Below are positions 44,293 through 52,965 of a stretch of 64,000 bases of DNA, in pieces. The notes under the pieces are model-generated. The model did not search any database, was not told the origin of the DNA, and saw only the letters and a program-made list of their open reading frames with translations. The position numbers and the translations under genes are program-made. Origin of the DNA: Candidatus Zixiibacteriota bacterium (GTDB taxonomy: Bacteria > Zixibacteria > MSB-5A5 > GN15 > FEB-12); assembly GCA_035380245.1 (NCBI GenBank), contig DAOSXA010000003.1, forward strand, positions 310,001-374,000. The letters are read 5' to 3'. Within the stretch, counting starts at the first letter, position 1. The number at the start of each line of letters is the position of its first letter.

Positions 44293-47211
44293 ATGGATCT
44301 TTCCTCACCACAGATTGTATTCGATCATCGCCTCGAGTCGATTGAGGACCTTCTCCGCCAGCGTCGTTTTGCCGATGCCGCGAAGGCACTGGCGGAGATA
44401 GACGCGACCGAGTTGGCAGGACGCCAACATGAACTCGGCCTATATCACTCCCTCCAAACCGATTGCGAGAATCATCAGGGTAATTACCAGCGCGCTGTCG
44501 AGCACGGCCTTAAGGCGGCTCGAATTCTTGCGGATTACCCGGTGAACCGTCGCTATGGACGCATTCAGCTTCTGTTGTCCAAGGCATACTATGCTGTGGG
44601 TGACATGAAGAACGCCGAGATTCGTGCCCGCGATTCGCTGGCAGCTTATCGCCGTGCGTCCGACAGCAACGGTCAGATTGATGCTCTCAACCAATTAGCC
44701 GGTATAACCTACCTGCGATGCGGCTATGCTGAAGCGGCGTCTTGCCTCGAAGAGGCAATCTCGGGAGTTGCGGAAGACCCCCGAAAAGTGGCGCAGCTTT
44801 CCGGTAACCTGGCTCGTACGCAGATTCGTACCGGTCAATGGGAGCTAGCCGAGGAAAACCTGAAGTCTGCGATCATCGGCAATAACGAGTATGGAGCGGA
44901 AATGTCGCAGGCGATGAACCGCCTTTCCCTGGGAATGCTGCAAACGCGCCGTCGCCAGTTTACCTTGGCGCAGCGCAGTCTGGATGATGCTCTCGAAATT
45001 ATCAGTCGTCTCGATCTCAAGCGCGAACGTGTGATTTATGCCGAGTATGCCGGAGAACTGGCTCTCGAAAAGGGTGACTTGTTCAAAGCCAAGGCGATTC
45101 TTACTGATGCCTATCATAAGGGTATCATGTTGGCGCCGTCCTCGGCCTTGGTTTCACAGTCGGCTCGTCGACTTGCCGAAGTCGAGTTGGCGCTGGATAA
45201 TTTCGATGAAGCAATGAAATTTGCCCAAAAATCTCTTGAAACATCCCTGCAATTAGGGGAGAAGATTGAGATCGGGCTGTCCCGTTCGGTTATCGCTCGG
45301 GTGTTCCTGGCGCGTGGCGACGGTGCTGCTGCCGAAGAACACATTGCGCAGGCGGTTGATATCCTGCGCGAGGTGGGTGATCCTTACGAACTGGGACGTA
45401 CGCTGCTTAGTCTGGCCGAGGTCGGCATGGCAGCCGAAGCGGTTGAATACGAACGGGTACGTGCTGCGCTCGACCAGGCTCGTCGTTTGTTCCGTCGTCT
45501 CAAGTCTGAGTACTGGGTCGCCGAAACCGAATTCAAGGCCGGTGTTTTCGCCTGTCAGTGGGGTGATCTGGCTCGCGGTTTCAAAAAACTCAGTCGGGCC
45601 GAAAGGTCTTTCCGTCATTTGAAAGAGAACGTCCGGGTGCGGGCGGTTAGTCGCTTCCTTCGGTCGCTTTCCGACCAGGCCGTCGCGCTGTCGACCTCGG
45701 ACAAGAATGAATATAAGGTGTTCGGACGTCTGGCCATGCCGGGTGAGGACACCGATCTGCACTCGCTGGAGTTGCAGGGAGTGCTGGAAACACTCTCTCG
45801 TCGATTGAACGGCCACCGTGCTTTGATTCTGGTGCCTGGTCATGAAGAACCCAGCCTTGTTTCGTCGGTCCCTCTGGATGAAGCTCATACTCGGCGTTTC
45901 GAGGAGGGATTCTCCAATCTGTTGGGCCAGGAAATTTCGAAAACGCGTCCGACTCTGGTGCTTGACTGTCGTCGTGATCCGTTTATCAACGGTCTTTTCA
46001 GCGATAGTCCCGATGTTATCTGCAGTGTCGTTGTCGTACCGTTTAAGACATCGGGTGGAGTTACCGGTTATCTTTATGTTGATCGACTCTCTCGGGACAA
46101 CGGCATTGATCCGTTCAATCAGAGCGAGTTGAATTTTACCGTCGGTTATGCCGACTTAGTCGGATTCAAATGGACTGAGTTGATCAAGAACCAGTTGTTG
46201 CAGGATAACCAGCGGTTGAAGAGCCAGCTTCAAAAGGAAGCCTCTTTCCCCAATCTGATCACCCATAGCGCCGCGATGTTGAGGATGCTGGCGCAGGTGC
46301 GTCAGGTGATCGATTCTAATATAACGATCTCGGTCGAGGGGGAGACCGGTTCCGGCAAGGATGTCCTGGCTCGGGCGATTCATTATAATTCAGTTCGCCG
46401 CGACAAGCGTTTTATTTCGGTCAATTGTGCCGCATTACCGGAATCATTACTTGAATCCGAATTGTTTGGATACAAGCGCGGTGCTTTCACGGGAGCCGAT
46501 CGCGATAAGGCCGGACTATTCGAGGAGGCCGACGGCGGGACATTCTTCCTCGATGAAATCGCTGATATGCCGCTTTCGATTCAAGCTAAGGTGTTGAGAA
46601 TTCTCGAAGAGAAAGAAGTGGTTCGTCTCGGTGAGACGATCCCGCGCAAGGTGGATGTACGAATCGTTTCGGCTACCAACAAGGACCTCCGGATTATGAT
46701 GGATTCCGGTCAATTCCGACAGGACCTTTACTATCGTCTCTCAGCGATGAGTTTCCGCTTGCCGCCGTTGCGTGAACGCAAGGAAGACATCCCCCTGTTG
46801 ATTAATCATTTCCTCGAAGGCACGGGCAAGCGTGTCGGCGGTGAGGTCCTTCGTATGCTGATGGCTTATGACTGGCCCGGCAACGTGCGTGAGTTGGAGA
46901 ATGAAATCAAGAAAATGTCGCTCCTCAGTGCCGATAATGAAGTGATCGGTGAAGAGGTGGTTTCATCTCGTGTTTCGGGGGTGGCCTCAGATCAGGAAAC
47001 AATGTCGGATTCGGTAGCGGCCGAACCGGTATTTGATGCTCAGTATTCTCTGTACGACTATCTGGCCGAACACGAAAAGAAATATATCGTTCAGGCGTTA
47101 AGGGAGAAGCACGGAGTGAAGAAGCATGCAGCCGCTTTACTGAACATTCCGGAATCGACATTGCGCCTCAAAATCAAACAGTACGATATCGATCTGGATC
47201 GTCTCAACTGA
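44293..47211 (+). CDS. TPR-GAF-AAA+ sigma54-dependent activator
   Basis: 972 residues. Residues 1 to about 440 are tandem TPR-like helical pairs (FADAAKALAEIDATELAGR, NYQRAVEHGLKAARILADYP, GDLFKAKAILTDAYHKG and others). Residues about 490-640 look like a GAF domain (LETLSRRLNGHRALILVPG, VVVVPFKTSGGVTGYLYVDR, NQSELNFTVGYADLVG). The AAA+ domain follows: Walker A GETGSGKD (near 683), the sigma54-contact loop GAFTGA (near 730), Walker B GGTFFLDEIADMPL, and the sensor R-E-D-L-Y-Y-R-L-like RQDLYYRLSAMSFRLPPLRERKEDIP. The C-terminal Fis-type HTH is KHAAALLNIPESTLRLKIKQY. No receiver domain, so input is via TPR and/or GAF. AGGAAAG precedes the ATG by 11 bases. Confidence 0.92.
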   Translation: MDLSSPQIVFDHRLESIEDLLRQRRFADAAKALAEIDATELAGRQHELGLYHSLQTDCENHQGNYQRAVEHGLKAARILADYPVNRRYGRIQLLLSKAYYAVGDMKNAEIRARDSLAAYRRASDSNGQIDALNQLAGITYLRCGYAEAASCLEEAISGVAEDPRKVAQLSGNLARTQIRTGQWELAEENLKSAIIGNNEYGAEMSQAMNRLSLGMLQTRRRQFTLAQRSLDDALEIISRLDLKRERVIYAEYAGELALEKGDLFKAKAILTDAYHKGIMLAPSSALVSQSARRLAEVELALDNFDEAMKFAQKSLETSLQLGEKIEIGLSRSVIARVFLARGDGAAAEEHIAQAVDILREVGDPYELGRTLLSLAEVGMAAEAVEYERVRAALDQARRLFRRLKSEYWVAETEFKAGVFACQWGDLARGFKKLSRAERSFRHLKENVRVRAVSRFLRSLSDQAVALSTSDKNEYKVFGRLAMPGEDTDLHSLELQGVLETLSRRLNGHRALILVPGHEEPSLVSSVPLDEAHTRRFEEGFSNLLGQEISKTRPTLVLDCRRDPFINGLFSDSPDVICSVVVVPFKTSGGVTGYLYVDRLSRDNGIDPFNQSELNFTVGYADLVGFKWTELIKNQLLQDNQRLKSQLQKEASFPNLITHSAAMLRMLAQVRQVIDSNITISVEGETGSGKDVLARAIHYNSVRRDKRFISVNCAALPESLLESELFGYKRGAFTGADRDKAGLFEEADGGTFFLDEIADMPLSIQAKVLRILEEKEVVRLGETIPRKVDVRIVSATNKDLRIMMDSGQFRQDLYYRLSAMSFRLPPLRERKEDIPLLINHFLEGTGKRVGGEVLRMLMAYDWPGNVRELENEIKKMSLLSADNEVIGEEVVSSRVSGVASDQETMSDSVAAEPVFDAQYSLYDYLAEHEKKYIVQALREKHGVKKHAAALLNIPESTLRLKIKQYDIDLDRLN

Positions 47212-47297
47212 ACTCCGTTTACTCCCCGGAGTCACTCTTGTTCACCCGGATGACAAGTCTCGGGTGACACAATTTATAATCCCCTCAATATAGCGTA

Positions 47298-47326
47298 TTG
47301 ACGACCATATATAGTCCATGTTATGT
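47298..47326 (+). promoter_or_regulatory. Candidate promoter of the lipoate ligase gene
   Basis: TTGACG (47298-47303), 17 nt, TTATGT (47321-47326). The hairpin CACCCG / CGGGTG at about 47252-47275 lies upstream and may end the activator transcript. Confidence 0.4.
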
Positions 47327-47473
47327 CTGTGTCCTGTCAAATATCATACATAGTATAAGTTTTTCAACCGATCCTCCCGAAGACATGAATGAATATGAAA
47401 AGCGGCAGGTTTATCCTTCCCGTTTTTTATTGTCCGCCTTGCCCTGATCCGCTTGCGAGTATATCTTGTCCGC

Positions 47474-48259
47474 ATGTCGGAATATCTTTTTTTCAGTCAT
47501 TACGGCGCTGATCCGTATTTCAATATGGCGTTTGATGAGTACCTTTTCAGCCGCGCTTCGAAAAATCCCGGTTCCATATATCTCAGGCTCTATACCTGGC
47601 GACCGGGAGCACTGACATTCGGTCGCAACCAGCGTCTGGAAAAAGCTTTTAATCACTCCGCATTGGGTGATACTCCAGCCATTCGGAGAATCACCGGAGG
47701 ACGTGCCTTGTATCACGATCCTTCCGAGTTAACCTATTGTATCACTGTCAATCAGGATGCTTCGATACCTTCTGTCCTTGAAAATACGGGGGCGAAGTTG
47801 GGAGATCGCATTGCGGAGGGACTGGTTGCTTTCCTTTTGGAAGCAGGTATTGACTCTGACTACGTTCGCCAATCTTCAAAACGGCACGCTGACCGTAATT
47901 TTTTTCATACCGCGCCATGCTTTGCATCACGCGCCCGCAGTGAAATTGTAGCAACTTCGGGGAAAATCGTAGCCTCGGCTGCATATAGAAGCGGCTCAAC
48001 GATTTTGCAGCACGGATCGATTAAAATCGGAGGGATTGTATCACATCCGGCGCTAACGGGAGTCGGTGACGGGAGTAAGTCAAAGGTTGTAACAAGCGCA
48101 GAGTTTGCGTCGGCTGCGGAACGTTTCAGACAGTGCCTGGGGAAGCATTTTGTCGTCGCATTCGACCATGGAGACATTGCTCCGGAAGATTTTCAGGCTC
48201 TCAAGAAACGCCGCGAAACTATTTATCGTTACCCGTTTAGTACGCGTGATAAGTTTTAA
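47474..48259 (+). CDS. Lipoate/octanoate protein ligase family (LplA/LipM-like)
   Basis: Attaches lipoyl or octanoyl groups to carrier domains of dehydrogenase complexes or GcvH. The biotin/lipoate A-B-type fold is seen: GADPYFNMAFDEYLF, RLYTWRPGALTFGRNQ, the R-I-T-G-G-R-A core (IRRITGGRALYHDPSELTYC), and the downstream GKIVASAAYRSGSTILQHGSI, typical for this superfamily, with the Lys of GKIV as a candidate catalytic residue. 261 residues from the ATG at 47474; a TTG at 47453 is less likely. I cannot separate LplA from octanoyltransferase by inspection. It is monocistronic. Confidence 0.83.
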   Translation: MSEYLFFSHYGADPYFNMAFDEYLFSRASKNPGSIYLRLYTWRPGALTFGRNQRLEKAFNHSALGDTPAIRRITGGRALYHDPSELTYCITVNQDASIPSVLENTGAKLGDRIAEGLVAFLLEAGIDSDYVRQSSKRHADRNFFHTAPCFASRARSEIVATSGKIVASAAYRSGSTILQHGSIKIGGIVSHPALTGVGDGSKSKVVTSAEFASAAERFRQCLGKHFVVAFDHGDIAPEDFQALKKRRETIYRYPFSTRDKF

Positions 48260-48577
48260 ACACAGCACCGTCAGTTACAGTCTATAGCTTAGATCGGGGA
48301 TGGTTTTCATGGGCAAAAAACCGCTTGACTTCCCCGGTGTATGGTGCCTACTTTAACACCTTAATGGGCTTCCGTTAAGTGTTCGGAAGCCTTTGGAATG
48401 GATGCATTTGACGTGAGAATGGGTTGGAGTCCGGCGTACTGAATGTTCCTCGATCATGGTTGCTTAATCATCGGTTATCTGCTTCGAAGCTGGCCTTCCG
48501 CCTTGCGCGAAACCAATCGTTTTGCGTGTTCCAATGTGATAAAAAGAATATTCGGCTAGGATATGGAGGTTTTGGTA
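48260..48577 (+). other. 318-bp leader of the TonB receptor operon with hairpin
   Basis: A candidate promoter TTGACT (48325-48330), 18 nt, TACTTT (48349-48354) lies here. An inverted repeat GGCTTCCG / CGGAAGCC spans 48367-48391 in the presumed leader, and the last 200 bases before the ribosome site have no gene. The long leader plus hairpin could be regulatory. No known riboswitch consensus was recognised. Confidence 0.4.
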
Positions 48578-51500
48578 ATGCCCGTAAGGCACTTTAAGGT
48601 AATGAACATCGCAGTGATGCTGCTGCTTGTTCTGGCTTTGGCTCCATCGTTCGTGTATGCGGCAGGGGTTGGTCAGATAAAAGGGACCATCACTGACAAG
48701 GAAACGGGAGATCCGGTAATCGGAGCGTCAGTTCTCGTTGTCGGGACGAAATTCGGCGCCATGACCGGGCTTGACGGCACCTATATTATCGCCCGTCTCG
48801 AACCGGGAACGTACGTGATCAAGATTTCGGATCTGGACCACCACACGGTTGAAGTGTCCGATGTCCAGGTGCAATCGGACTTGACGACCGAGGTGAATCA
48901 AGCCCTGGAAAAGAAGGTCACGGATATCGGTAAAACGATTAAGGTGACCGCTGAACAGGATGTTATCGACAAGTTCCAGGTTTCCAACCAGGTCGTCATA
49001 ACGGCGGACGCGATTAAGACGCAGCCGGTGACTTCGGTGGAAGAACTCCTTACGCAGGTGGCCGGTGTCGTGCAGAATGCTTCCGGTGAAGTATTCATCC
49101 GCGGTGGTCGTGCCGGTGAGGTGTCGTACATCGTGGACGGTGTGCCGATCGGCGATCCGCTCGGCGGTTTGGGTCAGGCCGGCGCCAACCTGTCGCTGGT
49201 GTCGGGTTCGATTCAGGAATTTACCGTTATTAAAGACGGCTTCGATCCTGAGTACGGTAACGCCCTGTCCGGTATCGTGAAGATCACGACTCAGACCGGT
49301 TCTAAGGACAATACCCGTCTCAACCTGCAGTATATGACCGATGATCTCGGCAATTCGGATTTGAATGAGTATTCACGCAACTACGATTATGTGCGTTTCA
49401 CTCTGTCAGGTCCGGATCCCATTTTCAAAAATAAGGTTCTTCCGGCTCTTGGTCTCCACTACCTCGAGGATAAGGAACTGACTTATTACTTCTATGCTGA
49501 GGTCGAGAAGCATGACGGTATTCATCAATATGAGGATTATGATACCGACCTGACGGCTCGTAACTACGAGTCATTTTCATTCTTCGGTCTCGATATTCCT
49601 GAACGGGCGGAGAATAACTATTACTGGATGACCAACCTCAAGTTCCGTCCGAAGAACAATCTGAAATTCATCTTCTCTTATAAAGATCGTCAGCGTTTCA
49701 TCACTCTGTTCGATTGGAACTATCGTTATTCTGCGAACACCGCTCCGGTTTACAACGATCAGTGGAAGTCGGCTTCTCTTGAAATCTCTCAGGCGATTTC
49801 GAAGAATCTGAACTATGAGGCGCTTTTCTCGTTCTCACGGACAAGTGTTACGCAAAAGCCGGGTGGTCTGGACCCCGATGAATTCGTTCTCAACTCCGAA
49901 TGGGAGACTTACGAAGATAATAACGGCAACGGTGTCTATGACGCTCCCGAACCGATTATCAATCTGTATCCGGATACGGCCGACTACGGCTATGGATATA
50001 CCGGTCCGGCTTACACCTTTGGCGAGTCGAACTATGATGAGAACGTTCAGGCCAGCGAGTATTCGGTATCGACCTTCCGTTTCAATTCCAACGACATCGT
50101 CGACAACCTCGAAGGTGAGCCCTTCATTGATCTGAACGGTAACGGTGTCTGGGATGAGGGTGACTATCTCCACGATCAGAACGGGAACGGTATCCTCGAT
50201 GCTGACCGGGTGAGTACGATCAACAATCGCGATCCTGAGCCTTATATCGACGGTGATTCGATCATCGGCGAACCTTTTATCGACGTCAACGGTAACGACA
50301 CTTACGATGATGGTATCGATATTTTCATTCGTTCCGCCGGCGACGACAACATGGATTACAACCACAACGGTCGTCACGACGGACCGGACAACGTTGAACC
50401 GAACGAATGGGTGCCGGGTATTCCGTATCTGGATCGGAACGGCAACGGCGTCTATGATATGCCTAACAGCCAGTACGATGTAGGTGAACCCTTTACCGAT
50501 GAAAACGGCAACGGCACCTACGACTATGGCGGCGCCTCGAGCTTCCTCAATACGGGGAATTATGACGAGGATGCAACCTGGCACTATCGTAACACCGATA
50601 CCTATCGTGCTGAAGTCAAACTGTTCTGGCAGCTCGGTTCGCACGAGTTGAAGTCCGGTGCGGCTTTCACTCGTGAGGAATTAACCTATAGGGAAATTCA
50701 GAAACCGTACTATCCGTACTCAGGCCGTGAAGACGGCGGTCCGTATTCGGATCGCGGTGCTTTGCGCGATATGTTCGATTATCAACCATGGCGCGGAACC
50801 GTTTATTTCCGCGATAAGCTGGAATACGGTTCGATGATCGCATCGTTGGGATTCCGCTGGGACTTCTTCATCCAGGATAAGTATGACCTGGTTGAAGTGG
50901 CGGAGCAGGATGACCTTGGTTCAGGCGTGATTCTCGGCGATCGTCAGAAATTCTCGCCGCGTATCGGTTTCTCCTACCCGATTTCGGATAAGGCGAAGAT
51001 TCACTTTAACTACGGTCACTTCTTCCAGTTGCCGTCGCTGTTGTGGATGTATCGTCGTAATACCATTTCGGTTGACCAGGATATCCCGATCGGTAACTAC
51101 AACCTCGATTATCAAAAGACTATTCAGTACTCGTTCGGTGTCAAGTACGCTATGAGCGAGAACTATTCGGTCGATATCAGCGGTTACTTCAAGGACGAGT
51201 TCGATAAGATCAACTCACGCCAGGTAACCGTGGAACGTCAGACTTATCAGCAGTATCAGAACTCAGACTATGGTCGCAGCCGCGGTTTCGAGGTCACTAT
51301 CGAGAAGCGCGGCGGTGGTTATGTCAACGGTCAGCTCAGTTATACTTACGCATTTGCCTACGGTAAAGCTTCGCAGACCAACGAGAACTACATGAGCGAC
51401 TTCGAACTTTCGCGCGAGCCGCTGTCGGAAGCACCACTGGACAACGATATCCGCCATCGTTTGGTCGGATCGATCCAGGTTTTTGTTCCTTCCTCGGTTA

Positions 51501-51904
51501 AGCCGCGCCTGTTCGGTGTTCCCATTCTGAACGGCTGGTCGCTGGCTATTGAATCCGTTATCGAATCCGGTGAACCGTTCACCCCGTCGAGTTCTTATCC
51601 CAATCTCGACCTGGTGTCCGGTGAGGATGTCCAGACCAATGCTCTGAGAATGCCCGCGAATATGACATTCGACGTTCGTTTTACGAAGGACTTCCGTTTT
51701 GTCGGTCTCGATTACAGTTTCATTATTTGGGTCGAGAATATCTTTGACAGCCGTAACGTTGTCGACGTCTACTCTAATACAGGTCGCGCCGACACACAGC
51801 AGAACGTGAACCAGGTCATCAAGGGTGGTACGCCCTATGACCAGAATCCTGAGAACTGGGATTACGGCCGTCAGATAAGAGTCGGTCTTGAGTTGAACCT
51901 GTAA
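48578..51904 (+). CDS. TonB-dependent receptor with calcium-loop-like repeats in the barrel
   Basis: 1108 residues from the ATG at 48578, behind GGAGG (48565-48569); the ORF start five codons earlier lies in the ribosome site. Signal peptide IAVMLLLVLALAPSFVYAA. The carboxypeptidase-regulatory domain is IKGTITDKETGDPVIGASVLV (about residues 32-115). The plug follows (ITADAIKTQPVTSVEELLTQVAG, VFIRGGRAGEVSYIVDGVPIGDP). The remainder is a 22-strand-type barrel. Between residues about 447 and 651 lies an insert with seven D-x-N-x-N-x-x-x-D motifs (for example DLNGNGVWD), probably in extracellular loops. The C-terminal residue is L, not aromatic (VGLELNL). It leads a three-gene operon with a PorV-like protein and a lipoprotein. 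Confidence 0.87.
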   Translation: MPVRHFKVMNIAVMLLLVLALAPSFVYAAGVGQIKGTITDKETGDPVIGASVLVVGTKFGAMTGLDGTYIIARLEPGTYVIKISDLDHHTVEVSDVQVQSDLTTEVNQALEKKVTDIGKTIKVTAEQDVIDKFQVSNQVVITADAIKTQPVTSVEELLTQVAGVVQNASGEVFIRGGRAGEVSYIVDGVPIGDPLGGLGQAGANLSLVSGSIQEFTVIKDGFDPEYGNALSGIVKITTQTGSKDNTRLNLQYMTDDLGNSDLNEYSRNYDYVRFTLSGPDPIFKNKVLPALGLHYLEDKELTYYFYAEVEKHDGIHQYEDYDTDLTARNYESFSFFGLDIPERAENNYYWMTNLKFRPKNNLKFIFSYKDRQRFITLFDWNYRYSANTAPVYNDQWKSASLEISQAISKNLNYEALFSFSRTSVTQKPGGLDPDEFVLNSEWETYEDNNGNGVYDAPEPIINLYPDTADYGYGYTGPAYTFGESNYDENVQASEYSVSTFRFNSNDIVDNLEGEPFIDLNGNGVWDEGDYLHDQNGNGILDADRVSTINNRDPEPYIDGDSIIGEPFIDVNGNDTYDDGIDIFIRSAGDDNMDYNHNGRHDGPDNVEPNEWVPGIPYLDRNGNGVYDMPNSQYDVGEPFTDENGNGTYDYGGASSFLNTGNYDEDATWHYRNTDTYRAEVKLFWQLGSHELKSGAAFTREELTYREIQKPYYPYSGREDGGPYSDRGALRDMFDYQPWRGTVYFRDKLEYGSMIASLGFRWDFFIQDKYDLVEVAEQDDLGSGVILGDRQKFSPRIGFSYPISDKAKIHFNYGHFFQLPSLLWMYRRNTISVDQDIPIGNYNLDYQKTIQYSFGVKYAMSENYSVDISGYFKDEFDKINSRQVTVERQTYQQYQNSDYGRSRGFEVTIEKRGGGYVNGQLSYTYAFAYGKASQTNENYMSDFELSREPLSEAPLDNDIRHRLVGSIQVFVPSSVKPRLFGVPILNGWSLAIESVIESGEPFTPSSSYPNLDLVSGEDVQTNALRMPANMTFDVRFTKDFRFVGLDYSFIIWVENIFDSRNVVDVYSNTGRADTQQNVNQVIKGGTPYDQNPENWDYGRQIRVGLELNL

Positions 51905-51956
51905 GGATGCAGATTAAATTTAGAATAATATAGAGAAAGTAGACATAGAGGAAGCC

Positions 51957-52946
51957 ATGTTATCTACCAATAACAGTTCAACTGTCGGACGCAGGGCCGG
52001 CCGGATGATCCCACTGCTGGGGGCAGTGTTGATCTGCGCGGTGCTATGGTGTCTGCCTGCGACAGTGGGAGCGCAGGCCAAAGTAGGCACCACCGGAGCG
52101 CAGTTCCTGGAACTGGGGGTATCGGCGAGAGCGATGGGTATGGCAGAAGCATTCACTGCCGTAGCCGATGATATCTCAGCGCTGTACTACAACCCGGCCG
52201 GACTCACTTCGCTGTATGGCCGCGAGGTCGCGTTTACCTACATCAATCTGCCCGCCGACATCAACTATGGCTTTGTCGGCTTCGGCATCCCTCTGGAGTC
52301 GATCGGGGGTGTGCTCGGAATAGGCGCCTATGGTCTCTCCTCGGGTGAGATGATCGAGCGGACCATGTCAAGGGGTACTTACGAAGGAACCGGGCGCACA
52401 TTCGGTTGGAACGATCTGGCCGTGTCGGTCAGTTACGGCCGTTACTTGACGGATCGTTTCTCGATCGGTTTCTCGGTGAAGTATATCGGTGAATTCGTTC
52501 ATGATTACAGCGCCAACGGTTGGTCGGTCGATGTCGGTACCGTTTATGATACCGGTCACCGTGGATTCAAAATCGCCATGGCGATTACCAACTTCGGACC
52601 GGACATGACGATGATCTCGAATTCCTATCCGTTGCCGATCAACTTCAAGTTCGGTGGCGCAATCAACATCATCGACGGTGTCGATCACGTTGTGACCCTG
52701 GCAGCCGAAGGCGCTCACCCCTCAGACAACCTGGAAAAATACAACACGGGTCTTGAATACATCTACAAGGGTATGTTCAGCCTCCGCGCCGGACACCGGT
52801 TCAACTACGATGAAGACGGTTTTACGGCCGGCGGCGGACTCTCGATTCCGTTCGGTAATGACCGCGAGATCAGTGTCGACTATGCTTTCCAGGACTTTGG
52901 AATTCTTACCCAGGTGCATCGTTTCTCGATGTCGCTGGCATTCTAA
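51957..52946 (+). CDS. PorV/PorQ-family outer-membrane protein
   Basis: 329 residues. Signal peptide MIPLLGAVLICAVLWCLPATVGAQA. The family signature VSARAMGMAEAFTAVADDISALYYNPAGL is at about residues 55-83. The rest alternates beta strands, and the end HRFSMSLAF has the aromatic C-terminal residue needed for barrel insertion. PorV-like proteins in FCB bacteria assist T9SS or carry hydrophobic ligands. AGAGGAAG precedes the ATG. It follows the TonB receptor by 52 bp and precedes the lipoprotein by 19 bp. Confidence 0.85.
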   Translation: MLSTNNSSTVGRRAGRMIPLLGAVLICAVLWCLPATVGAQAKVGTTGAQFLELGVSARAMGMAEAFTAVADDISALYYNPAGLTSLYGREVAFTYINLPADINYGFVGFGIPLESIGGVLGIGAYGLSSGEMIERTMSRGTYEGTGRTFGWNDLAVSVSYGRYLTDRFSIGFSVKYIGEFVHDYSANGWSVDVGTVYDTGHRGFKIAMAITNFGPDMTMISNSYPLPINFKFGGAINIIDGVDHVVTLAAEGAHPSDNLEKYNTGLEYIYKGMFSLRAGHRFNYDEDGFTAGGGLSIPFGNDREISVDYAFQDFGILTQVHRFSMSLAF

Positions 52947-52965
52947 GGAGGGGAGCAGACAGATT

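Noticed and set aside
48491..48506. Sigma54 promoter (TGGCC ... TTGC) before the TonB operon
   Set aside because: The GG and GC pairs are separated by 11 rather than 10 bases, which abolishes typical sigma54 promoters.
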